The position numbers and the translations under genes were made by a program. Below are positions 1 through 5,917 of a DNA stretch of 9,023 bases, piece after piece (the stretch's first letter is position 1; every line of letters begins with the position of its first letter). The DNA is from an uncultured Ruminococcus sp. Lineage in GTDB: Bacteria > Bacillota > Clostridia > Oscillospirales > CAG-272. Where the stretch lies: contig CACYWX010000106.1 of the NCBI GenBank assembly GCA_902778205.1, positions 1-9,023 of the forward strand, written 5' to 3'. The notes below the pieces were generated by a model. That model was not told the DNA's origin. It was given only the letters and a program-made list of their open reading frames with translations, and made no database searches.

Positions 1-246
1 AAACTGATATTGTTTTCTCTCTAAAAAAAGATGCAAACATAAATCGTTTTTGATTTCCCTCATCAGCTCAACAGTGTACAGTTGAAAACGGTGAAAAACC
101 CTCTTCCGGAACAGAAGAACGTAAAATAGCCTTCCCCCTTGGGCGGGGAAGGTGCCCCTTGTGGGCGGATGAGGGGGAACGGACAGCTTTTGATCGCCGC
201 ATTTCAAAGAGGAATAAGAGAAACCAGAACAAAACAGCTGAAAGAT
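1..246. other. gene-free left flank
   Basis: I see no credible coding sequence, tRNA or promoter pair here. The first 120 bases are AT-rich and unstructured. The only notable structure is the GC-rich repeat at 130-178, listed separately. The stretch lies downstream of the minus-strand histidine kinase, and whatever gene lies to the left is outside the window. Confidence 0.6.
130..178. repeat. GC-rich double-hairpin intergenic repeat
   Basis: Bases 130-152 fold as CCTTCCCC...GGGGAAGG. A second short stem follows (GCCC at 154-157 with GGGC at 163-166), and then GGATGAGGGGGA. From memory, very similar elements (a CTTCCCC/GGGGAAGG stem, a G/C-rich second stem, then GGATGAGGG) are scattered through intergenic regions of many Clostridia. 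Only one copy occurs in this window, so its repeat status rests on that family resemblance and not on internal evidence. Confidence 0.55.
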
Positions 247-286
247 AAACTGCGATGCCGTCCTTTGCCGGAAAGCGCCGCAGTTT
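247..286. terminator. possible terminator hairpin after the kinase gene
   Basis: AAACTGCG (247-254) and CGCAGTTT (279-286) form a perfect 8-bp stem, and CTTT/AAAG (263-266 with 272-275) can close an inner stem. It begins 27 bases past the kinase stop codon at 313-315. Reading on the plus strand, the stem is followed by CTTTTATTCTTTTATTC. On the minus strand, which would matter for the kinase, the following bases are only ATCTTTC. It may serve as a weak or bidirectional terminator. Confidence 0.45.
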
Positions 287-312
287 CTTTTATTCTTTTA
301 TTCTGATCGATT

Positions 313-1878
313 CTACCCCTCGTACCGCGGCAGAACGATCGTCATCCGCGTGCCGAAGCCCGATCCGGAGATGGCCTCGATGGTGCCTCCGTGCTCCCTC
401 ACGATCCACTGGGCGATGGACAGGCCCAGACCGCTTCCCCCGGTGTTGTCCGCCCGGGCGTTGGAACCCCGGTAGAACCGGTCGAAGATCCGGGGCAGCT
501 CGTCGGAGGGGATCCCGATTCCGTTGTCCCCCACCTCGACGCAGACCTGCCGCAGGATCTCTCCGTTCCCGCCGTCCTTCTCCCGCCCGTAGGCCTTGAA
601 GGTTACCTCTCCTCCGGCGGGGGTGTACTTCACCGCGTTGTCCCTGAGAATCCGAACGCTCTGCTTCAGAAGGGCCGGATCGGCGAACACCGTCAGCGGC
701 GCGGCCGAACGCTCCGAAGCCGGTCCGTCCTCTCCGGGATCCGGCAGGGGCTCGTCCGCGTCGGATGCGGGAGTGGACAGCATCCGGAACACGTGGCGCG
801 CCTCCCCGTCCTGCTCCAGCATCTCGCTCTCCACCATGATCTCGTCCAGCAGCTCCTGGGCGTCCATGGGGCGGCGGTCCAGCACGTGCCGGTCCATCTC
901 TCCCCGGGCCAGGAAGAGAAGCTGGTCGATCAGGGTGGTCATGTGCTCCGACTCCACCTTGATGGCGGAAACGGCCTCGTCCAGCACCTTGGGATCGCTC
1001 TTTCCCCACCGGTCCAGCATGTCCGCGTAGCCGTGGATCACCGCGATGGGGGTCCTCAGCTCGTGGGAGGCATCGTCCACGAACCGGATCTGCTTTTTCT
1101 TCTCCGTCTCCAGCCGCTTCAGCATGTTGTTCAGGGCGGATTCCAGGCCTTCCAGCTCAACCCGGTGGAATTCAAGCTTTTCCCCGCTGTCCTCCACGTC
1201 GTCGATCTCGCCGATGACCTTGTCCAGATCCAGCCCTGCGGCGGGATTTTCCTTTTCCAGGCTCTCGGCCTCCCCGACCCGGTCACGGACTCTGCCGCGC
1301 ACCCGGTCCCGGTCCGCCGTGTGCCGTTCCTCGGACAGCCGCTCCGCCAGATCCGCCATGTCGTCCAGGGGGCGCAGATACCTCCGGATGAGCCCGCTTC
1401 CCGCCGCCACATGGAAGACCGTACAGACGAGCCCGGACAGGTTCACCGCCAGCCAGACCCACCAGGTCACCCCGAGAACGGTTTCCGCGCTGACCGCCGT
1501 CTCCGCCGCTCCGGGATCCCCGGGCATGGAAAACCGGTATTCGATCCCCCGGAAGGGGAAGAAGCCGCTGTACTGCGGAGCCGTCCCGTACACGATCCGC
1601 CGGAACGCCTCCCCGAGATCTCCCGGAAACGCCTGGAGCTCGTTCCCCCAGTCCGTGGGAGGATTCGGACGCAGGGAACCGGAAAAGGACCGCGAAACGA
1701 CGCCGAACGTCCGTCCCCCGGCCATGCCCTCCTGAATATAGCACCAGAAGCCAACCGCGAAAAGAGCCGCCGCCGCGGTCAGAAGGAGATTGCGGAAAAA
1801 CCGTCTCCACTCCAGCTCCGCGTTCAGCTGCCGCGCGATGGACCTCGATTTTTTTCTGTTCTTACCCGCGGAATCCAT
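313..1878 (-). CDS. two-component sensor histidine kinase with HAMP-type linker
   Basis: This is a membrane sensor kinase of the HisKA/HATPase_c class, 521 residues long. It would autophosphorylate on histidine and pass the phosphate to the regulator encoded at 2145-2831. Membrane segments lie near residues 29-48 and 137-160. They enclose about 90 extracytoplasmic residues with no recognisable sensor fold. A charged HAMP-like linker follows. The phospho-acceptor is H272 in SHELRTP. The ATP-binding domain has an N box (RDNAVKYTP, N414), G1 (VGDNGIGIP, D451), F box (FDRFY, 465-469) and G2 (GGSGLGLS, about 480-487), so all catalytic motifs are intact. Two low-complexity inserts stand out: an Arg/Asp/Val run at 190-202 and an acidic, proline-rich stretch near 368-393. 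The ATG at 1878 has only a G-rich, weak Shine-Dalgarno match. The signal sensed is unknown. Confidence 0.93.
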   Translation of the reverse strand: MDSAGKNRKKSRSIARQLNAELEWRRFFRNLLLTAAAALFAVGFWCYIQEGMAGGRTFGVVSRSFSGSLRPNPPTDWGNELQAFPGDLGEAFRRIVYGTAPQYSGFFPFRGIEYRFSMPGDPGAAETAVSAETVLGVTWWVWLAVNLSGLVCTVFHVAAGSGLIRRYLRPLDDMADLAERLSEERHTADRDRVRGRVRDRVGEAESLEKENPAAGLDLDKVIGEIDDVEDSGEKLEFHRVELEGLESALNNMLKRLETEKKKQIRFVDDASHELRTPIAVIHGYADMLDRWGKSDPKVLDEAVSAIKVESEHMTTLIDQLLFLARGEMDRHVLDRRPMDAQELLDEIMVESEMLEQDGEARHVFRMLSTPASDADEPLPDPGEDGPASERSAAPLTVFADPALLKQSVRILRDNAVKYTPAGGEVTFKAYGREKDGGNGEILRQVCVEVGDNGIGIPSDELPRIFDRFYRGSNARADNTGGSGLGLSIAQWIVREHGGTIEAISGSGFGTRMTIVLPRYEG

Positions 1879-2144
1879 TCCGTACCCCCGAAGTCTGACG
1901 TCAAACTAATCTTTATTCCAAAAGAGAAACGCGGCTTCTTGAGGAAGAAGCCTGGCAAGAACTTCTGAAAGGGGAGGAAGGATAAGCTGTACTAAAACAG
2001 TGCAGCTGACCCCTGGCACACCAATATTGTCTCCAACCTTATCAGAGTTATCGTACGCGAGCTCATCGCAGGGCGATTCGCACTCTGCATGAAGCATTCA
2101 AAACCCATACAGTCAGCTTATTAGCCTGAAAATAATATCCGATA
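1879..2144. other. 266-bp spacer between regulator and kinase genes
   Basis: Regulator and kinase genes of this kind normally abut or overlap, so this spacer is unusual. It carries the dispersed repeat at 1924-1963 and a second inverted repeat, AGCTGTACT (1985-1993) with AGTGCAGCT (1999-2007), which pairs with one G-T wobble. A 63-codon minus-strand frame (2097 to 1906) runs through it without a ribosome binding site and reads across the repeat, so I do not call it a gene. I see no convincing promoter for the kinase here. Confidence 0.5.
1924..1963. repeat. dispersed hairpin repeat, copy 1
   Basis: The core is GGCTTCTT (1933-1940) and AAGAAGCC (1945-1952), followed by TGGCAAGAACT. The same arrangement with the same flanks occurs at 7894-7930, where the stem is AGCTTCTT/AAGAAGCT. 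The G-C pair at the base of the stem has become A-T, so pairing is kept while sequence changes. On the minus strand the hairpin is followed by a T-rich stretch, so it could reduce read-through from the regulator gene into the kinase gene. Confidence 0.7.
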
Positions 2145-2831
2145 TTACTCCATCATATACCCCACCCCGCGGATGGTGCGGATCACGTCGTCCGCCGTCT
2201 TCTGCCGGATGTAGCGCACGTATACGTCGATGATGTTGGTCTCCCCGTAGTAGTCGTAGCCCCAGGCCTCGCTCAGAAGCCGCTCCCGGGTCATGGCCAC
2301 TCCGCGGTTCTCCATGAGGATCCGCAGAAGGATGAACTCCCGGTTGGTCAGCTCCACCGCCCTGCCCTTGTAGTGCACGGCGTGGGAGTCCGTGTTCATC
2401 TCGATGCCGCAGGGGGAGGTCAGAAGAGCGGAATCCGCCTTTTCGTCCGCGCCGCTCCCCGCGCTCTGGGCCTCCGCGTTCCGCAGGATCACCCGGATCC
2501 GGGCCAGAAGCTCCTCGATGGCAAAGGGCTTGGTGATGTAGTCGTTGGCGCCCATGTCCAGGCCCGTCACCTTGTCCGTGACGCTGTCCCTGGCCGTCAG
2601 AAGGATCACCGGGACGGAGGATTCCTTCCGCAGGCGCCGGAGCACCTCGATCCCCGAGAGCTCCGGAAGCATGATGTCGAGAATCACCAGATCGTAGCTC
2701 CCGTTCAGGGCGGCCTCCAGACCGGACCGACCGTCGGCGGCCTTTCCCGTGCCGTAGCCCTCGTGCTGAAGCTCCAGCTCCACGAATCGGGAGATTTTCT
2801 CTTCGTCTTCAATAATCAGGATGCTGCTCAT
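2145..2831 (-). CDS. OmpR/PhoB-family response regulator
   Basis: This is a DNA-binding response regulator of 228 residues, the usual length for the family. The receiver domain spans about residues 3-115. It has the acidic pocket at E8/D9, the phospho-acceptor D52 in LDIMLPE, T79 in the LLTA strand and K101 in KPF. A Ser/Ala/Asp-rich linker (about 119-137) leads to a winged-helix domain (about 140-227) with LTNREFILL, the recognition-helix region TNIIDVYVRYIRQK and the terminal IRTIRGVGYMM. The start ATG overlaps the stop of the upstream DUF4342 gene by one base (TGATG), so translation is probably coupled. It is the evident partner of the downstream kinase. The closest named relatives by pattern are ArlR/CusR-like regulators, but no specific orthologue can be assigned from sequence alone. 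Confidence 0.95.
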   Translation of the reverse strand: MSSILIIEDEEKISRFVELELQHEGYGTGKAADGRSGLEAALNGSYDLVILDIMLPELSGIEVLRRLRKESSVPVILLTARDSVTDKVTGLDMGANDYITKPFAIEELLARIRVILRNAEAQSAGSGADEKADSALLTSPCGIEMNTDSHAVHYKGRAVELTNREFILLRILMENRGVAMTRERLLSEAWGYDYYGETNIIDVYVRYIRQKTADDVIRTIRGVGYMME

Positions 2832-3289
2832 CAGACGCCCCCGTTTCCGTCTTCATTGTCCCCGTCCCGCTTTTCCAGATTGTACCGGCATCCGCAGAAC
2901 AGCCCGATCAGAAGCGCCGCCGCCGTGATGCGGAAGGCCGCCAGCAGAATGATGATAAAGAGGAGCACGGGCAGGGAGATGACCACCTTGCCCTCCCGGC
3001 GCACCATAAAGGAGTAGACCAGGGAGTTCCGGGCCAGGTTCTTGATCTTGTCCCCGAGACTCTCGCCCGGTGCGGATCCCCTGACGCCGGGGTCCCGGTA
3101 TCCGTATCCGTTCGGCGTTCCGGAGGAGGTCACCACCGAGGAGGTCAGGGGAGCGATCACGCCCTCCCGCTCCAGGATCACCAGGGCCTCCAGCATATCC
3201 CAGTTGGCCCGGGTCAGCGCGTCCGCCGCCTCTTCCCGGGTGATGCCCGCCTTATCCTTCAGCTTGTCGATCATATCCATGTGTTCCAT
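2831..3289 (-). CDS. UBA-like/DUF4342 membrane protein
   Basis: This 152-residue protein opens with a small helical segment (about residues 6-44, including GITREEAADALTRANWD and MLEALVILEREG) that resembles the UBA/TS-N three-helix fold of elongation factor Ts. A flexible Ser/Gly/Pro linker follows (about 49-77). The C-terminal half looks like DUF4342: a charged amphipathic stretch (about 78-101), one or two hydrophobic segments (103-118 and 121-134) and a charged, acidic cytoplasmic tail. It heads the operon with its own promoter and is translationally coupled to the response regulator. From memory, UBA-like/DUF4342 proteins are often found beside two-component systems in Clostridia. The molecular function is not established. 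A role in tuning the kinase or regulator at the membrane is an inference from position. The first ATG (3289) was chosen because it follows GGGGA; in-frame ATGs at codons 4 and 6 are alternatives. Confidence 0.85.
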   Translation of the reverse strand: MEHMDMIDKLKDKAGITREEAADALTRANWDMLEALVILEREGVIAPLTSSVVTSSGTPNGYGYRDPGVRGSAPGESLGDKIKNLARNSLVYSFMVRREGKVVISLPVLLFIIILLAAFRITAAALLIGLFCGCRYNLEKRDGDNEDGNGGV

Positions 3290-3323
3290 AACGCAGTCCC
3301 CGTTCGCTTCGATTTACGCCGCT

Positions 3324-3352
3324 ATTATACCATCGCCGCCGCCCCGGGTAAA
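3324..3352 (-). promoter_or_regulatory. sigma-A promoter of the DUF4342-regulator-kinase operon
   Basis: Reading on the minus strand, TTTACC (3352-3347) is followed by a 17-base spacer and a perfect TATAAT (3329-3324) with an extended TGG before it. Transcription would start near 3317, leaving a leader of about 28 bases before the ATG at 3289. The -35 matches consensus at four of six positions. Confidence 0.8.
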
Positions 3353-3478
3353 GGTGTTTTCGATTAAAGATACATTAGAAACCGCCCTTCTCAGGCGCCT
3401 TCCCGGCCGGTCGGGAGCTTTCCGTCATCCTGTCCGCGGAAAAGCCGGAAAGATAGGATGTTTTGATACAGTTTTCAC
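3353..3478. other. intergenic segment with nested inverted repeats
   Basis: This segment separates the two divergent promoters and has no gene. CTTTCCG (3418-3424) pairs with CGGAAAG (3446-3452), and CATCCT (3426-3431) with AGGATG (3455-3460). The two pairs interleave, so only one can form at a time. The segment lies just upstream of the plus-strand -35 and could be a regulator binding region; no known operator is recognised. Confidence 0.35.
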
Positions 3479-3507
3479 TTGACATTTAAATATATCCGTG
3501 CTATAAT
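3479..3507 (+). promoter_or_regulatory. full-consensus extended -10 promoter of the surface protein gene
   Basis: TTGACA (3479-3484), 17 bases, TATAAT (3502-3507), with TGC immediately before the -10. All twelve hexamer bases match consensus, and the region upstream of the -10 is AT-rich. ATCCG (3494-3498) and CGGAT (3509-3513) form a short inverted repeat centred on the -10 and might be an operator. Transcription should start near 3514. Confidence 0.92.
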
Positions 3508-3664
3508 GCGGATGTGACGAAGTCGTTCATTTTGTCGCGCCAAAAATTAACCGGACGTTCACTTCCCCGCTGTTATTGCGCACCGGCGCCGCGAAGGGAT
3601 CGGAGGGACGTTTTCCGCGCCTCATGGGACGCTCCGTATCAAAATTTAAAAGAGGAGAAGCATA
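3508..3664 (+). other. long 5' leader of the surface protein mRNA
   Basis: About 150 transcribed bases precede the ATG at 3665. No riboswitch or T-box pattern is recognised, and no long hairpin is evident. It ends with a strong ribosome binding site, AGGAG at 3653-3657, seven bases before the start. A leader of this length on a highly expressed gene may stabilise the mRNA, but that is inference. Confidence 0.5.
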
Positions 3665-5584
3665 ATGAAGAAGTTTCTTGCATTCGCTCTCACCGCTCTG
3701 CTCCTCGCGGCCCTGATCCCGAACGCCGTCTTTGCCGACGCGCTCAAGATCGAGAAGCCCGAAGAGATGGAGTATCCGACCTTCAACCCCCTGGAGAACT
3801 CCGGCGAAGGGTTCCCCACCAACAGCGACCCCACCAAGACCGAGCCTGAATCCGCCGACGCTGAGGCTGCCGCCCTCAAGGCTGCCGCCGACTCCATCGG
3901 CAAGACCGCTCTGACCGGTATTTACTCCTTCGTTGACGCCTCCGCAGGCTACAACGAGCAGGAGGGCGGCGCTTCCCTGTGGGACGGCAAAGTCAATACC
4001 AAGTGGGCCGGCAACGAAATGCCCTTCATCAACATCGCCCAGCTGGACGGCAAGTACGCGTTCGACGGCATCCTCATGGCCACCGCCAACGACACTGCCT
4101 CCTATGACCGCAACCCCATGGAATGGGCTGTCTACGGTTCCAACGACGGTACCACCTGGACTCCCATCTGCTACGGCGACGACACCTTCTTTGAGCTGAC
4201 CAACGTGACCTACTATGCCGGCGCGTTCGACAAGACCGAGGGCTATGAACTCGTTCTGTTCTACTCCGACATCGGCGGCGTTTCCGGCTTCCAGATCTCC
4301 GAACTCGTCATGTGCGGCGAGCGCGTGGGCGATTCCGAACTTGAGGTCAACAAGGACGAGGCCAACAAGTGGGCTGAAGAAATCGCCTTCACCCCCGGCG
4401 ATCCCATCGCCAACAACGGCGCCTCCTATGAGGACGAAGCCGCTGCTCTCGCCTCCATCGGCGGCACCTCCATCAACGGCAACATCACCGTCTTCTCCGT
4501 CGGCGACGACAAGGGCAAGACCCCCGGTTTCGCCGGTGAAGAGGCTGAAAAGCTCTGGGACGGCGACAACACCACCAAGTACTGCACCACCTACATCCCC
4601 GCGATCTCCATCATCGAGATGGACGACACCTACGGCCTGAACGGCATCGTGATCTCCACCGCCAACGACAACTCCTCCAACCCGGGCCGGAACCCCTCCA
4701 ACTGGGCGATCCTCGGCTCCAACGACCTGGAGAACTGGGCGCTGCTGGTGAACGGCAACGATTCCTTCCTCGAGGATGTTGACTATACCTACTATGCCGC
4801 TTCCTTCGACATGACCGGCGGTTACAAGTACTTCGCGTTCGAAAACCTGTCCACCGCTTCCGGCATCATGCAGGTTTCCGAGGTTGTCCTCTGCGGCGCG
4901 AAGGCCGAGGCTGCCGTTGTGGAAGCTCCCGCTCTCCCGGGCTTCGAGACCGCTGACGAGGCCGTCGCCTCCATCGGCAAGACCGCCATCACCGGCTACA
5001 CCTTCGTGGAAGGCTCCAACGGCAACGGCGGCGAAGGCCCCGAGAACCTCTGGGACGGCGACACCGCCACCAAGTTCTGCACCGGCGAATTCCCGATTTC
5101 CTCCGTGGCTCAGCTGGACGGCTGGTACAAGGTTGACGGCATCGTCATGGCCACCGCCAACGACAACGCCGAATACAACGGCCGTCTGCCCTCCGCGTGG
5201 ACCGTTTCCGGTTCCGCCGACGGTGAAAACTGGACCGTGATCGCTTCCGGCGACGAGTCCTTCTTCGAGGAAGCCAACTTCCGTTACTTCGCCGGCGACG
5301 CTTCCTCCGACGCCATCAACTATGTGAAGTTCGAGTCCGAAGGCGCCTCTTCCGGCTGCTTCCAGATCTCCGAGCTCGTGCTGACCGGCTCCAAGACCGA
5401 CGCTCCCGTTGTGGAGACCGCTGAAGAGCCTGCCGCCGAAGAACCCGCCGTTGAAGACGTGGTTGTGACCGAGGCTCCCGCCGAAGACGAGAAGTCCGCG
5501 AACACCTTCGACTTCGGTGTGATCGCCGCCGTCTCGGCCGTGATCTCCCTGGCCGGCTTCGCCGCTTCCAAGAAGCAGCACTGA
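3665..5584 (+). CDS. secreted surface protein with three discoidin-like repeats
   Basis: The 639-residue protein starts with a classical signal peptide (MKKFLAFALT, hydrophobic core to about residue 19, likely cut after AVFA at 24). Three homologous modules follow at about 77-218, 263-412 and 435-577. Each has LWDG (105, 297, 462), then [AS]TAND (139, 331, 496), a W-x-[VL]-x-GS strand, and ends in a QISELV/QVSEVV strand (209, 402, 566). This order resembles F5/8 type C (discoidin) domains, which often bind carbohydrate. An acidic Pro/Ala/Glu stalk (578-611) leads to a C-terminal hydrophobic segment (about 617-633) and the tail SKKQH. There is no LPxTG; NTFDFG sits where a sorting motif would be. 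The gene is monocistronic, with a perfect promoter, a strong ribosome binding site and marked C-ended codon use, all suggesting high abundance. No catalytic domain is visible. Ligand binding is inferred. Confidence 0.85.
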   Translation: MKKFLAFALTALLLAALIPNAVFADALKIEKPEEMEYPTFNPLENSGEGFPTNSDPTKTEPESADAEAAALKAAADSIGKTALTGIYSFVDASAGYNEQEGGASLWDGKVNTKWAGNEMPFINIAQLDGKYAFDGILMATANDTASYDRNPMEWAVYGSNDGTTWTPICYGDDTFFELTNVTYYAGAFDKTEGYELVLFYSDIGGVSGFQISELVMCGERVGDSELEVNKDEANKWAEEIAFTPGDPIANNGASYEDEAAALASIGGTSINGNITVFSVGDDKGKTPGFAGEEAEKLWDGDNTTKYCTTYIPAISIIEMDDTYGLNGIVISTANDNSSNPGRNPSNWAILGSNDLENWALLVNGNDSFLEDVDYTYYAASFDMTGGYKYFAFENLSTASGIMQVSEVVLCGAKAEAAVVEAPALPGFETADEAVASIGKTAITGYTFVEGSNGNGGEGPENLWDGDTATKFCTGEFPISSVAQLDGWYKVDGIVMATANDNAEYNGRLPSAWTVSGSADGENWTVIASGDESFFEEANFRYFAGDASSDAINYVKFESEGASSGCFQISELVLTGSKTDAPVVETAEEPAAEEPAVEDVVVTEAPAEDEKSANTFDFGVIAAVSAVISLAGFAASKKQH

Positions 5585-5635
5585 ACCACAGGCTGAATGC
5601 CCAGAACTGCCACAAAACAGTTCAAAGGTTTTGAT

Positions 5636-5767
5636 CGACCTTTTACAAAAGGTCGCGGGTTGTTAGGGCAGAGCCCTGACCCGACCTCCGCAGAGGTCGG
5701 AACACCCAGGACGTCAAAAGAGTTCCTCTTTTTGGTTCTTTTTCTCCTCGATAAAGGAGAAAAAGAA
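5636..5767. repeat. tandem hairpin block downstream of the surface protein gene
   Basis: Four stems sit in a row: CGACCTTTT/AAAAGGTCG (5636-5655), a two-part stem CGGGT..AGGGC/GCCCT.ACCCG (5656-5683), CCGACCTC/GAGGTCGG (5681-5700) and a perfect 12-bp stem TTCTTTTTCTCC/GGAGAAAAAGAA (5736-5747 with 5756-5767). The second and third stems share three bases. There is no coding frame. From memory, GATCGACC-type and GGTTCTTTTTCTCC-type stems of this kind recur between genes in clostridial genomes, so I read it as a dispersed structured repeat. It lies in the 3' region of the surface protein transcript. Confidence 0.55.
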
Positions 5768-5792
5768 TAACGAACACCTCTGAATCACAACA

Positions 5793-5845
5793 GGGCCGCC
5801 ACATTACTCCATTTCTCAGGAGCTAATGCGACGGCCCCTTTTTTT
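5793..5845 (+). terminator. Rho-independent terminator, repeat family B copy 1
   Basis: The stem is GGCCG/CGGCC (5794-5798 with 5832-5836), then CACATT/AATGCG with one mismatch (5800-5805 with 5825-5830), then CTCC/GGAG (5807-5810 with 5819-5822). It is followed by seven T residues (5839-5845). It would end the surface protein transcript and insulate the next promoter, which begins 16 bases further on. A second copy of the same architecture is at 7939-7985. Confidence 0.85.
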
Positions 5846-5861
5846 GCCTCCTCACTCCTCC

Positions 5862-5890
5862 TTGCAATCGCCCTGACTTTGTGCTATACT
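5862..5890 (+). promoter_or_regulatory. extended -10 promoter of the hydrolase gene
   Basis: TTGCAA (5862-5867), 17 bases, TATACT (5885-5890), with TGC before the -10. Transcription would start near 5897, about 20 bases before the ATG at 5918. The promoter overlaps the possible upstream TTG start at 5879, which argues against that start. Confidence 0.8.
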
Positions 5891-5917
5891 GTAAAAAAAC
5901 TTCAAGGCAGGTGTCCT

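Noticed and set aside
391..1968. Plus-strand open frame (525 codons) opposite the histidine kinase
   Set aside because: The kinase on the minus strand contains every catalytic motif; the plus-strand product is a Pro/Arg/His-rich shadow.
1906..2097. 63-codon minus-strand frame between regulator and kinase
   Set aside because: No ribosome binding site, and its last third is the translated hairpin repeat. It may be conserved only because the repeat is.
3527..5581. Long minus-strand open frame (684 codons) opposite the surface protein gene
   Set aside because: It is a by-product of the C-ended codon bias of the real gene, which leaves few TTA/CTA/TCA triplets on the other strand. The translation is Gly/Val-rich, has no domain and starts inside the surface gene region without a ribosome binding site.
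5879..5917. Upstream TTG start adding 13 residues to the hydrolase
   Set aside because: The TTG lies upstream of the predicted -10 hexamer at 5885-5890 and so would not be transcribed.
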